The notes under the pieces were generated by a model. That model saw only the letters and a list, made by a program, of their open reading frames with translations. It did not search any database and had not been told where the DNA came from. A program made the position numbers and the translations under genes. Of a stretch of 64,000 bases of DNA, positions 10,829 to 21,676 are shown piece by piece; the first letter of the stretch is position 1, and each line of letters begins with the position of its first letter. This DNA is from a bacterium (lineage in GTDB: Bacteria; Bacteroidota; Bacteroidia; Flavobacteriales; Schleiferiaceae), in NCBI GenBank assembly GCA_016125155.1, contig WGMI01000024.1, positions 90,777-154,776 on the forward strand, written 5' to 3'.

Positions 10829-11278
10829 ATGGATCTCAGCAACTTAAAGCCCGCAGAAGGCTCGACCCACAACAGCAAGCGCGTGGGTCGCGGACAGGGT
10901 TCCGGCAAAGGCGGAACGTCGACCCGCGGTCACAAGGGCGCCAAGCAGCACTCGGGCTATTCGCGCAAAATCGGTTTTGAAGGGGGCCAGATGCCGCTTC
11001 AACGCCGCGTGCCCAAGTTTGGATTTACCAACATCAACCGCGTTGAATACACCGGCATCAACATCGATGTGCTCCAGCGATTGGTGGACGAAGGCAAGGT
11101 AACGGAAGCCATTACCCCCGAAATCTTGAACGAAAACGGCTTGCTCGGCAAACGAGACCGTCTCAAAATCCTCGGACGCGGTACCCTCAGTGCCAAACTG
11201 AACGTTACGGCCCACCAGTTTTCCAAAACCGCCCAGGCTGCCATCGAAGCCGCCGGTGGAACAGTTACGACGCTCTAA
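10829..11278 (+). CDS. rplO: 50S ribosomal protein L15
   Basis: L15 is a late-assembly 50S protein. The 149-residue product has the Gly-rich N-terminal half (SKRVGRGQGSGKGGTSTRGHKG, read in two parts) and GFEGGQMPLQRRVPKFGF. The C-terminal globular part ends AAGGTVTTL. It precedes secY by 21 nt, the usual order. Confidence 0.98.
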   Translation: MDLSNLKPAEGSTHNSKRVGRGQGSGKGGTSTRGHKGAKQHSGYSRKIGFEGGQMPLQRRVPKFGFTNINRVEYTGINIDVLQRLVDEGKVTEAITPEILNENGLLGKRDRLKILGRGTLSAKLNVTAHQFSKTAQAAIEAAGGTVTTL

Positions 11279-11299
11279 ATCCCAGATCGAACCCGACCG

Positions 11300-12646
11300 A
11301 TGAAGCGCCTGATCGAGACCCTCAAGAACATTTGGAAGATCGAAGAGCTCAAGAACAAGATCTTGCTTACGCTGGGTTTGCTGTTTGTGTATCGTCTGGG
11401 TTCCAACGTGGTGTTGCCCGGTATTGACCCCAAGAGTTTGGCCGATTTGCAAAGCCAGACCGGAACGGGACTGCTCGGCATTTTGAACGCCTTTACAGGA
11501 GGTGCCTTCGCCAATGCGTCCATCCTAGCGCTCGGCATCATGCCCTATATCTCGGCATCAATCGTCATTCAGCTGTTGGCCATGGCCGTTCCCAGTCTGC
11601 AGAAAATGCAAAAAGAGGGAGAAAGCGGTCGCCGTAAACTGAATCAGATTACTCGGGTGCTCACCATCGGTATTACGATTGCGCAGGCTCCCGGTTACAT
11701 CGCCAACCTCATCCAACAGAACGTTCAAATTTCAATGCCCGCGGCCTTCTTCTGGCCCACGGCCATCATGGTGTTGACCACGGGTACAGTATTTGCCATG
11801 TGGTTGGGCGAGCGGATTACCGACAAAGGCATTGGCAATGGCATCTCGCTGCTCATCATGGTGGGCATTATTGCCAGCCTTCCCCAAGCCTTTTTCCAGG
11901 AGCTCGCTTCGCGCTTTGAAAACAAAGGCGGTGGATTGGTCATCTTTTTGATTGAGATCGTTGCCCTGTTGGTGGTTATCATGTTGAGCATTGCGCTGGT
12001 GCAGGCTACCCGTCGCATTCCCGTGCAGTACGCCAAACGCACCGCTGGTGGCGTGCAATACGGCGCCACAAGCCGTCAGTACATTCCCTTGAAGGTCAAT
12101 GCCGCGGGGGTAATGCCGATCATCTTCGCCCAAGCGATTATGTTCATCCCGGTGACCGTTTTGACCTACGCCGGTTTGCAAGGAGAGGGCGCTTCGTCGT
12201 TCATCACGTTGTTCAGCAACATCCAGGGGTTCTGGTACAACCTGATCTTCTCGGTGCTCATCATTCTCTTTACGTATCTCTACACCGCCATTCAGGTGAA
12301 TACCAACCAAATGGCCGATGATCTCAAGCGGGGGGGCGGATTTATTCCCGGCATCAAACCCGGCAAACCCACGGCCGAATTCCTCGACTTGGTTTTGTCG
12401 CGGATTACGCTGCCTGGAGCCATCTTCCTCGCCTTGCTCGCGGTATTGCCCGCTTTTGCCATGTCCGCTGGGATTATCAGCCAATTTGCCTACTTCTATG
12501 GGGGCACTTCGCTCCTGATTATGGTGGGTGTAATTCTCGACACCTTGCAACAGGTGGAGAGCTATTTGTTGAACCGACACTACGATGGTTTGATGAAGTC
12601 CGGTCGAATTCAAGGCCGTGCGGCCGTAACCACGCCCAGCGTATAA
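11300..12646 (+). CDS. secY: Sec translocon channel subunit SecY
   Basis: SecY is the pore subunit of the general protein translocase in the inner membrane. The 448-residue product is predicted to have ten transmembrane helices. It shows the plug-region segment [16 protein letters not shown], the basic cytoplasmic loop [10 protein letters not shown] and a cytoplasmic loop with [10 protein letters not shown]. It begins [20 protein letters not shown], with no signal peptide. The surface proteins further along the window would pass through this channel before T9SS export. Confidence 0.98.
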   Translation: MKRLIETLKNIWKIEELKNKILLTLGLLFVYRLGSNVVLPGIDPKSLADLQSQTGTGLLGILNAFTGGAFANASILALGIMPYISASIVIQLLAMAVPSLQKMQKEGESGRRKLNQITRVLTIGITIAQAPGYIANLIQQNVQISMPAAFFWPTAIMVLTTGTVFAMWLGERITDKGIGNGISLLIMVGIIASLPQAFFQELASRFENKGGGLVIFLIEIVALLVVIMLSIALVQATRRIPVQYAKRTAGGVQYGATSRQYIPLKVNAAGVMPIIFAQAIMFIPVTVLTYAGLQGEGASSFITLFSNIQGFWYNLIFSVLIILFTYLYTAIQVNTNQMADDLKRGGGFIPGIKPGKPTAEFLDLVLSRITLPGAIFLALLAVLPAFAMSAGIISQFAYFYGGTSLLIMVGVILDTLQQVESYLLNRHYDGLMKSGRIQGRAAVTTPSV

Positions 12647-12653
12647 CCCATCT

Positions 12654-12869
12654 ATGGCGAAATCAGGGGTCATCGAACAAGACGGAAGCATCATCGAAGC
12701 GTTGTCTAACGCGATGTTTCGCGTAGAACTGGAAAACGGCCACGTGGTGACCGCCCACATCTCCGGCAAGATGCGCATGAACTACATCAAGTTGCTCCCG
12801 GGCGACCGCGTCAAACTGGAACTCACCCCCTACGACCTGAGCAAGGGGCGCATCACCTACCGATACTGA
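12654..12869 (+). CDS. infA: Translation initiation factor IF-1
   Basis: IF-1 is a single S1/OB-fold factor that occupies the 30S A site during initiation. The 71-residue length is canonical. Typical segments are [34 protein letters not shown] and [10 protein letters not shown]. It lies 7 nt after secY. The adk and map genes that often separate secY and infA in other phyla are absent here. Confidence 0.98.
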   Translation: MAKSGVIEQDGSIIEALSNAMFRVELENGHVVTAHISGKMRMNYIKLLPGDRVKLELTPYDLSKGRITYRY

Positions 12870-12897
12870 ACCCGCGACAGCCCAACACACAGCAGCG

Positions 12898-13014
12898 ATG
12901 AAAGTAAGAGCTTCTCTCAAAAAACGCAGTGCAGACTGCAAAATCGTACGGCGCAAAGGCAAGCTGTACATCATCAACAAGAAGAACCCCAAGTTCAAAC
13001 AACGACAGGGCTAA
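12898..13014 (+). CDS. rpmJ: 50S ribosomal protein L36, zinc-ligand-poor form
   Basis: This small gene encodes a 38-residue protein starting [15 protein letters not shown] and ending KFKQRQG, which is unmistakably L36. In the zinc-binding form (E. coli numbering) the ligands are Cys11, Cys14, Cys27 and His33. Here position 11 is Ser, 27 is Asn and 33 is Phe, leaving only Cys14. It is therefore a non-zinc (C-minus) version. It sits between infA and rpsM, its usual place, 28 nt after infA. Confidence 0.95.
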   Translation: MKVRASLKKRSADCKIVRRKGKLYIINKKNPKFKQRQG

Positions 13015-13032
13015 GCCCCCATTAACTACGGT

Positions 13033-13410
13033 ATGGCCAGAATAGCAGGCATTGACCTCCCGAGAAACAAGCGTGGTGAGATTGGACTCACCTACATCTA
13101 CGGCGTTGGCCGCAGCAGAGCGCGGAACATCCTGAAAGAAGCGGGTATCGACTTCGATACCAAGGTTCAGGACTGGGACGACGATCAGCTCGCGGAAATC
13201 CGCCGCATCATTGGCGATGGATTCAAGGTAGAGGGAGAATTGCGGTCGGAAATCCAATTGAACATCAAGCGATTGATGGACATCGGTTGCTACCGCGGGA
13301 TTCGCCACCGCTCGGGTCTTCCCTTGCGCGGTCAACGCACCAAGAACAACAGCCGTACCCGCAAAGGAAAGCGCAAGACTGTGGCCAACAAGAAGAAGGC
13401 CACCAAATAA
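13033..13410 (+). CDS. rpsM: 30S ribosomal protein S13
   Basis: S13 is a 30S head protein bridging to L5 of the large subunit. The 125-residue product starts [26 protein letters not shown] and carries the [25 protein letters not shown] block, read in parts, with a Lys-rich tail. It is the first gene of the alpha-operon segment. Confidence 0.98.
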   Translation: MARIAGIDLPRNKRGEIGLTYIYGVGRSRARNILKEAGIDFDTKVQDWDDDQLAEIRRIIGDGFKVEGELRSEIQLNIKRLMDIGCYRGIRHRSGLPLRGQRTKNNSRTRKGKRKTVANKKKATK

Positions 13411-13420
13411 GCACTGAACC

Positions 13421-13813
13421 ATGGCAAAGAGCAACACCAAAGTCGTCAAAAAGCGCAAAGTCAAGGTTGAAGCCCATGGCGAAGCGCATATCAATGCGAC
13501 CTTCAACAACATCATCATATCGCTGACCAACAGCGCTGGTCAGGTAATCTCCTGGTCTTCTGCAGGCAAAATGGGCTTTCGCGGCTCAAAGAAGAACACC
13601 CCTTATGCGGCGCAAGTGGCCGCCGAAGATGCCGGTGGACGGGCCATGGAAGCCGGTTTGAAAAAGGTCAAGGTCCTCGTAAAAGGACCGGGCAACGGTC
13701 GCGAATCCGCCATCCGCTCTCTGCACAACAGCGGAATTGAAGTGACTGAAATCGTGGACATCACCCCGATTCCGCACAACGGTTGCCGTCCCCCGAAGCG
13801 CAGAAGAGTTTAA
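13421..13813 (+). CDS. rpsK: 30S ribosomal protein S11
   Basis: S11 forms part of the platform near the mRNA exit. The 130-residue product has the [15 protein letters not shown] segment and the C-terminal signature [17 protein letters not shown]. It is 10 nt after rpsM. Confidence 0.98.
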   Translation: MAKSNTKVVKKRKVKVEAHGEAHINATFNNIIISLTNSAGQVISWSSAGKMGFRGSKKNTPYAAQVAAEDAGGRAMEAGLKKVKVLVKGPGNGRESAIRSLHNSGIEVTEIVDITPIPHNGCRPPKRRRV

Positions 13814-13841
13814 CCGCATTTAGAGCAGATCCCAACCCAAT

Positions 13842-14447
13842 ATGGCACGATACAGAGGCCCCAAGACCAAGATTGCCCGCCGCTTTGGCGAAGCCATTTT
13901 TGGCCCAGACCGCACCCTCGACAAGCGCAACTACCCCCCCGGACAACACGGACAGGCGCGCAAGCGGGGCAAAAAATCGGAATACGCGATTCAGCTCGCC
14001 GAAAAGCAAAAGGCGAAATACACCTACGGCATTCTCGAGCGTCAGTTCCGCAATATGTTTGAGCGCGCTTCGCGCCACAAGGGCATTACGGGCGAGAACC
14101 TCTTGCAGTTGTGCGAAGCCCGTTTGGACAATGTGGTCTATCGTTTGGGCATTGCCCCGACCCGTCGCGCCGCCCGCCAATTGGTCGGTCACGCCCACAT
14201 TACGGTCAACCAGAACGTGGTCAACATCCCGTCGTATACCGTACAGCCCGGCGATGTGATCGCCGTTCGCGAAAAGAGCCGCTCCATGGAGGCCATCACC
14301 AATTCGGTGAGTTCGAGCCGCAGCCGCTATGAGTGGCTGGAGTGGAACCCCGAAACCCGGGTGGGCCGCTTTCTCAACGTTCCGGTTCGCGATCAGATTC
14401 CGGAAAACATCAAGGAGCAACTCATCGTCGAGTTGTATTCGAAGTAA
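13842..14447 (+). CDS. rpsD: 30S ribosomal protein S4
   Basis: S4 is a primary 16S binder and, in E. coli, a repressor of the alpha operon. The 201-residue product begins [17 protein letters not shown] and lacks the N-terminal Cys cluster of zinc-type S4. The S4 RNA-binding domain is visible as [29 protein letters not shown], read in parts. The C-terminal end VELYSK is typical. Confidence 0.98.
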   Translation: MARYRGPKTKIARRFGEAIFGPDRTLDKRNYPPGQHGQARKRGKKSEYAIQLAEKQKAKYTYGILERQFRNMFERASRHKGITGENLLQLCEARLDNVVYRLGIAPTRRAARQLVGHAHITVNQNVVNIPSYTVQPGDVIAVREKSRSMEAITNSVSSSRSRYEWLEWNPETRVGRFLNVPVRDQIPENIKEQLIVELYSK

Positions 14448-14478
14448 TTCATTCTCTCCCTAATCGATTTTTCGCCCT

Positions 14479-15471
14479 ATGGCCATCCTCCATTTTCAGA
14501 AGCCTGAGAAAGTTCTGCTGAACCACGCTTCGCCCACCGAGGGCCAATTCGAATTTCGCCCGCTCGAGCCCGGATACGGTTTGACAATCGGAAACGCCCT
14601 TCGCCGGGTATTGTTGAGTTCGCTCGAAGGCTTTGCCTTTACTTCGGTGAAAATTGAAGGGGTCGAGCACGAATTCAGCACCATCAAAGCGGTGGTAGAA
14701 GACGTCACCGAAATTGTCCTCAACCTGAAGCAGGTTCGCTTCAAGCGTCAAATTGCCGACCTCGAACTCGAAAATGTCAACGCTTCCTTCCACGGAATGG
14801 AGGTGATTACGGCAGGCGATTTGGGCAAATTCATCACCGGTTTTCAGGTGTTGAACCCCGAATTGGTGATCTGCAACTTGGACCCCACGGTAAAACTCGA
14901 AATGCAGCTGACCATCGAAAAAGGTCGCGGCTACGTACCTGCCGAGGAGAACAAAAAGCCGAATACCCCCATCGGAACCATCTTCATCGACTCGATCTAC
15001 ACCCCGATCAAGAACGTGAAGTACAGCATTGAGAACTATCGCGTCGAGCAAAAGACCGACTACGAAAAGCTCATTATCGACATCGCCACCGACGGTAGCA
15101 TCCACCCCAAAGAAGCCTTGACCGAGGCGGCCAAGACCTTGATTCAGCACTTTATGCTGTTCTCGGACGAGCGCATTTCTCTCGAAGAAGCCGCTCCTGC
15201 GGAAATCGAGAGCTTTGACGAGGAGGTGGTGCGCATGCGTCAGTTGCTCAAAACGCGCTTAGCCGATATGGACCTGAGCGTTCGCGCCCTGAATTGCCTC
15301 AAGGCGGCCGAGGTCGAAACCTTGGGTGAACTCGTGGGCTACACCAAGGCCGATTTGATGAAGTTCCGCAACTTCGGCAAGAAGTCGCTGACCGAACTCG
15401 ACGAGTTGGTAGAATCGAAAGGCCTTCAATTTGGCATGGACGTGTCGAAGTACAAACTCGACAAGGAATAA
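14479..15471 (+). CDS. rpoA: RNA polymerase alpha subunit
   Basis: Alpha dimerises to start RNA polymerase assembly and contacts activators and UP elements. The N-terminal domain (residues 1 to about 235) has the signature [16 protein letters not shown]. The C-terminal domain (about 250-322) has two helix-hairpin-helix-like segments, [20 protein letters not shown] and [16 protein letters not shown]. The 330-residue length is typical. It is 31 nt after rpsD and 6 nt before rplQ. Confidence 0.99.
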   Translation: MAILHFQKPEKVLLNHASPTEGQFEFRPLEPGYGLTIGNALRRVLLSSLEGFAFTSVKIEGVEHEFSTIKAVVEDVTEIVLNLKQVRFKRQIADLELENVNASFHGMEVITAGDLGKFITGFQVLNPELVICNLDPTVKLEMQLTIEKGRGYVPAEENKKPNTPIGTIFIDSIYTPIKNVKYSIENYRVEQKTDYEKLIIDIATDGSIHPKEALTEAAKTLIQHFMLFSDERISLEEAAPAEIESFDEEVVRMRQLLKTRLADMDLSVRALNCLKAAEVETLGELVGYTKADLMKFRNFGKKSLTELDELVESKGLQFGMDVSKYKLDKE

Positions 15472-15477
15472 GAGAAG

Positions 15478-16131
15478 ATGAGACACGGTAAAAAGAACAA
15501 CCACCTGGGGCGCACAGCTGCCCACCGAAAGGCCATGCTGGCCAATATGGCTTGCTCGCTGATTGAACACAAACGCATCAACACCACCGTGGCCAAGGCC
15601 AAGGAACTGCGCAAATACGTAGAACCCTTGATCACCAAGTCCAAGGACGATACCACCCACAACCGCCGGGTCATTTTCAGCTATCTGAAGAGCAAACACG
15701 CCGTAACGGAACTGTTTCGCGAAGTAGCAGGCAAGGTGGCCGAACGTCCGGGCGGCTACACCCGCATTATCAAGACGGGGAATCGCTTGGGCGACAATGC
15801 CGAAATGTGCCTCATCGAACTCGTGGATTTCAACGAGTTGTACACGGGCAGCAAAGAGAAGAAGACGGCGAGCCGTCGGAGCCGTCGCGGCACCGGCAAG
15901 CCCAAAGTCGAAGGAACCGCCCCCGCAGCGGCCGCTCCTGCAGCGGTTGTTTCGGCCCCCGAAGCCCCTGCTGCTGAGGTAGAAACCGCCGTAGAAACCG
16001 CCGCCGAAGCGGTTGCAGAGACGACCGCAGAAGGGATGCCAGAGGAGGTCCAAGAAGCCGCCGCCGAAGCGCCTGAAGCTTCGACCGAAACCCCTGAAGA
16101 AGACGGATCAGAAGAAAAGGCAAATGCCTGA
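15478..16131 (+). CDS. rplQ: 50S ribosomal protein L17 with long acidic C-terminal tail
   Basis: L17 is located near the tunnel exit. Residues 1 to about 125 are the standard L17 fold, starting [21 protein letters not shown] and including [27 protein letters not shown] (read in parts). The protein is 217 residues, about 90 more than E. coli L17. The extra part is a basic hinge (RRSRRGTGK) followed by a low-complexity Ala/Glu/Pro tail. It is the last gene of the superoperon and is followed by a terminator. Confidence 0.96.
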   Translation: MRHGKKNNHLGRTAAHRKAMLANMACSLIEHKRINTTVAKAKELRKYVEPLITKSKDDTTHNRRVIFSYLKSKHAVTELFREVAGKVAERPGGYTRIIKTGNRLGDNAEMCLIELVDFNELYTGSKEKKTASRRSRRGTGKPKVEGTAPAAAAPAAVVSAPEAPAAEVETAVETAAEAVAETTAEGMPEEVQEAAAEAPEASTETPEEDGSEEKANA

Positions 16132-16158
16132 TCGGACAGAATCAATAAAATGAATCGA

Positions 16159-16194
16159 GGGATGGCGTCGGAAACGAAGCCGTCCCTTTTTTTT
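16159..16194 (+). terminator. Intrinsic terminator of the ribosomal superoperon
   Basis: An 8-bp stem, GGGATGGC pairing with GCCGTCCC (one T-G wobble), has a 12-nt loop and is followed by eight Ts. It lies 28 nt after the rplQ stop and ends 13 nt before the carA ATG, so carA probably has its own promoter or depends on read-through. Confidence 0.85.
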
Positions 16195-16207
16195 GGAGTT
16201 TTGCACC

Positions 16208-18615
<2,408 letters not shown>

Positions 18616-18643
18616 CCCGCTCCGCTAAATGACCCCAAACCCT

Positions 18644-19951
18644 ATGGACAAGATCAAAGAGAAGTTTTCAGAAATCATCGAACCTGCCATCAAGGAGGTC
18701 AAGGACTTTGTGGCGGCCCGCGGAGACGAAAAGTTGGGCGAAATCACCGTCGCCCAAGTGTATCAAGGCATGCGGGGCATGTTGGCCTTGATTACCGAAA
18801 CCTCCAAACTCGACAACGAAGAGGGCATCCGCTTCCGCGGCTACAGCATTCCCGAACTCCAGGAAAAACTCCCGAAGTATCCGGGAGGCGAAGAACCCCT
18901 GCCCGAGGGCATTTTCCACCTGATGTTGTTCAACGAATTGCCCACCGACGACGATGTACGCCGGATGAGCAACAACTGGGCTCGTCGCAGCGTGGTACCT
19001 ACCCACGTATTCCGCGTCATCGACGCGCTTCCGGGGCATGCCCACCCCATGACGCAGTTTATTGCGGGCATTATGGCATCTCGTACCGAATCGGAATTCC
19101 AGAAGGAATACCGGGCGGGCATTGGGAAGAACGAGTACTGGATGCCGATGTTTGAGGACGCGATGAACCTGATTGCGCGCCTGCCGCGGATTGCCGCCTA
19201 CATCTACCGCAGGACCTACCACAACAGCGAACACATTGAGCCGGATCCCAAACTCGACTGGGCCGGAAACTTTGCGCATATGCTCGGTTTTGAAAACGAG
19301 AGTTTCAAAGAGATGATGCGCCTGTATCTGACCATCCATGCCGATCACGAGGGCGGCAATGTATCAGCCCACGCCATCCATTTGGTGGGCAGCGCCTTGA
19401 GCGATGCGTATTTGTCGTTTACCGCGGGAATGGCAGGCTTGGCGGGTCCCCTCCATGGGTTGGCCAACCAGGAAGTGATTCGCTGGATTCTCGACATGCG
19501 CAAGGAACTGGGCGGCGGATTGCCCAGCAAGGAGCAAATTGCGAACTACTGCCGCAAAACCCTGTCCGAGGGACGGGTAATTCCAGGCTTTGGACACGCC
19601 GTGCTCCGCAAGACCGATCCGCGCTATACCGCCCAGCGCGAATTTGCGCTCAAGCACATGCCGCACGACGAGATGTTCCTGATTGTAAGCCGCATTTATG
19701 AAGTTGTTCCGGACATTCTCGAACAGACGGGCAAAGTGAAGAATCCCTGGCCGAATGTGGATGCGCACAGTGGCCAGCTCTTGATGCACTATGGCTTGAC
19801 CGAATATGATTTCTACACCGTTCTCTTCGGGGTTTCTCGTGCTTTGGGCACCATGGCGAGCCTCGTTTGGGACCGCGTACTCCAAATGCCGCTCGAACGC
19901 CCTGGATCGACCACCACCGCGGCCTTGAAGAAACAGTTTGGGGTGGGGTGA
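18644..19951 (+). CDS. gltA: Citrate synthase, mitochondrial/eukaryotic type
   Basis: This enzyme condenses oxaloacetate and acetyl-CoA in the first step of the TCA cycle. The 435-residue product resembles mitochondrial citrate synthase throughout and not the common hexameric bacterial GltA. It has QGMRGMLALITETS, GIRFRGYSIPE, the LTIHADHEGGNVSAH block with the first catalytic His, LAGPLHGLANQEV, GFGHAVLRKTDPRYT with the second His, and KNPWPNVDAHSG with the catalytic Asp. The start is taken as ATG 18644 (cctATGgac context); ATG 18629 would add five residues. The gene lies just behind eno and ends before a strong terminator. I use the symbol gltA by function only. Confidence 0.95.
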   Translation: MDKIKEKFSEIIEPAIKEVKDFVAARGDEKLGEITVAQVYQGMRGMLALITETSKLDNEEGIRFRGYSIPELQEKLPKYPGGEEPLPEGIFHLMLFNELPTDDDVRRMSNNWARRSVVPTHVFRVIDALPGHAHPMTQFIAGIMASRTESEFQKEYRAGIGKNEYWMPMFEDAMNLIARLPRIAAYIYRRTYHNSEHIEPDPKLDWAGNFAHMLGFENESFKEMMRLYLTIHADHEGGNVSAHAIHLVGSALSDAYLSFTAGMAGLAGPLHGLANQEVIRWILDMRKELGGGLPSKEQIANYCRKTLSEGRVIPGFGHAVLRKTDPRYTAQREFALKHMPHDEMFLIVSRIYEVVPDILEQTGKVKNPWPNVDAHSGQLLMHYGLTEYDFYTVLFGVSRALGTMASLVWDRVLQMPLERPGSTTTAALKKQFGVG

Positions 19952-19991
19952 TGCGTTGGGATGGTCTCCCCTTTTTTCAATTCATTGACCG

Positions 19992-20025
19992 AAAACCACG
20001 CCACTCTGAAGCGTGGTTTTTTTTT
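19992..20025 (+). terminator. Intrinsic terminator after citrate synthase
   Basis: A perfect 10-bp stem (AAAACCACGC with GCGTGGTTTT) has a 9-nt loop and runs into nine Ts. Its arms are almost identical to those of the terminator at 21642-21676. Confidence 0.9.
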
Positions 20026-20166
20026 ACCATGCACCCTGTCGTGGGGAGATGAGGGGGATAGCGAACGAGCCTATTTTTCGTATACACCCGCTCAATCTGT
20101 GCAGGTGTTTGGGCATTTGGGCCTTGAGGCGTGAAGAATCGCGGGGGAGCAGTATACTTCTTCGAT

Positions 20167-20610
20167 CTAGGGCTCGATGACCGGGGCAAGGCCGCGCTTT
20201 TCCCGATACACTTTAGCCAAATGCTCGGCAAAGGCCGCCTTGTCTTTTCTCAACAATTCCAGCTCGGCTCCGTTGGCCATGCCCGGGTGCAGGCCCCGTA
20301 GGTAACTGTCGCTCCAAGAGGCGAGCTCTACCAACAAAGGAGCCAATGCCAAGCCTTGGTCGGTGAGCAGATAGAGATTGGTTTTCTTGTTGTTGGGGCG
20401 TTGGGTTTTGAGGACGATTCCCGCTTCTTCCAAGAGCTTGAGCTTGCTCGACAAAATGTTGGTGGCTATGGCTTCGTCGCTCTCGGTAAATTCTTTAAAG
20501 GTTTCCTTGCCTTCGACCATTATTTGCTTCACGATGACCAACATCCATTTATCGCCCAATATATCGAGGGCGGAAGTGAACGGGCAATTGCATCGGAAAT
20601 CGGGCAGCAT
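20167..20610 (-). CDS. HxlR-family winged-helix transcriptional regulator
   Basis: HxlR-family (MarR-like) regulators bind DNA as dimers and often sense redox or electrophile stress. The 147-residue product has the family start CNCPFTSALDILGDKWMLVIVKQ. Its N-terminal Cys pair in a C-x-C arrangement could be redox-active. Next comes the helix-turn-helix region with ATNILSSKLKLLEEAGIV and the wing with NKKTNLYLLTDQG. It is transcribed away from the SnoaL-like lipoprotein gene at 20731, with 120 bp between starts; this suggests control of that gene, as is common for HxlR proteins. Its ligand is unknown. Confidence 0.9.
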   Translation of the reverse strand: MLPDFRCNCPFTSALDILGDKWMLVIVKQIMVEGKETFKEFTESDEAIATNILSSKLKLLEEAGIVLKTQRPNNKKTNLYLLTDQGLALAPLLVELASWSDSYLRGLHPGMANGAELELLRKDKAAFAEHLAKVYREKRGLAPVIEP

Positions 20611-20689
20611 CGTTTTAGGTTGGGTTCAATATTGCTTTCGGAACAAACGTTATTATTTTCATATCGCTTGCATATCAAAAGTTATTTGC

Positions 20690-20714
20690 TACTTTCGCTT
20701 TCGAAACAAAAGTA
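20690..20714. promoter_or_regulatory. Imperfect inverted repeat, candidate HxlR operator and -7 element
   Basis: TACTTTCG (20690-20697) and CAAAAGTA (20707-20714) form an inverted repeat with one mismatch. The space between the arms includes the palindrome TTTCGAAA. TACTTTCG also differs by one base from the Bacteroidetes -7 consensus TAnnTTTG, for a transcript starting about 30 nt upstream of the gene at 20731. Operator and promoter would then overlap, as expected for repression. This is inference from position and symmetry only. Confidence 0.4.
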
Positions 20715-20730
20715 AAAAAAATGCTCCGAT

Positions 20731-21598
20731 ATGAGACAAATTGCATCGGTTCTCCTGATTGCTGGAACGATCGCCTCCTGCAATTCAGCCCAATCCACGG
20801 GCGATAACCCCACCAAATCACCTACCATGAGCAAGAAAGAAACCGTAGGCACCTTTCTGGGCGCCACTCTTCAAAACGATGTCGCCACCATGCGGGCATT
20901 GGCCAATGCCGACTACATTCAGCACAATCCGTTCATTCCGACTGGGCTCGAGCCCTTTATTTCATTGCTGCCCGTATTGGAGCAAAATGGCACCACGGCT
21001 GAGAATGTTCGAAGACGGCAACTTTGTGTTTATGCACAACATTTGGAGAAACGCAAAGCCGTTTGGCGCCGACGAAATGGTGTCTTTTGATATTATTCGC
21101 TTGGATGCGCAAGGCAAAGTGGCCGAGCATTGGGATGCGATGACTCCTTTGGTTCGAGAAACGGCCAGCGGGCGCACACAAACCGATGGGCCAACAAAGG
21201 TCACGGATTTGGCCTTGACGGAAGCCAATAAGGCCCTGACCAAATCGATGGTTGAGGATATTTTGATGGGCAAGAATCCCCAAAAAATAGGCGACTACAT
21301 CAGCGCCGAACAATACGATCAACACAATCCGAACTTCAAGGATGGTTTAACAGGGATTCAGGAAGGAATGGAACGTCTTGTTTATCAAAACAATATGTTC
21401 CAGTACAACCAAATTCACACCGTGCTGGGCGAAGGCAATTTTGTCCTTGTTGTCAGCGAGGGTCAATGGAACGGTGGAACCCAAGTGTTCTACGATTTGC
21501 TGCGCTTTGACAATGGCAAAGCGGTGGAACATTGGGATGTTGTTCAGCCTATCCCCACCGAAGGTTTGGCGAACTCCAACGGAATGTTTGGTTTCTAA
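20731..21598 (+). pseudogene. Two-domain SnoaL/NTF2-like lipoprotein, frameshifted
   Basis: The product begins with a lipoprotein signal peptide (MRQIASVLLIAGTIAS followed by Cys). Two SnoaL/NTF2-like domains follow, each with the QHNP motif of this fold (IQHNPFIPTG and QHNPNFKDG) and an AEHWD or VEHWD end. SnoaL-like proteins form small alpha/beta cone barrels that bind or isomerise hydrophobic ligands; the substrate here is unknown. The frame breaks around 21001-21010: the N-terminal half reads in one frame up to AENVR and the rest continues one frame further on from RMFEDGNFVF. Either the gene is broken or the read has an error. It is divergent from the HxlR regulator. Confidence 0.75.
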
Positions 21599-21620
21599 TC
21601 GACTTGACTTTTGGTCGATT
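21597..21620 (+). other. Hairpin directly after the SnoaL-like gene
   Basis: AATCGAC (21597-21603) pairs with GTCGATT (21614-21620) over a 10-nt loop, overlapping the stop codon region. It lies ahead of the true T-run terminator and may protect the 3' end or be incidental. Confidence 0.35.
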
Positions 21621-21641
21621 TGCACACAATTGGCTCTACCG

Positions 21642-21676
21642 AAAACCACGTTTCAATGGAGCGTGGTTTTTTTTTT
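21642..21676 (+). terminator. Intrinsic terminator after the SnoaL-like gene
   Basis: AAAACCACG (21642-21650) pairs with CGTGGTTTT (21662-21670) over an 11-nt loop, ending in ten Ts. The sequence ACCGAAAACCACG on the left and AGCGTGG plus T-run on the right match the terminator behind citrate synthase. Confidence 0.88.

Noticed and set aside
16193..16207. An earlier TTG start for carA
   Set aside because: It lies in the terminator T-run and adds MEFCT before the conserved N-terminus; the ATG at 16208 fits family starts.
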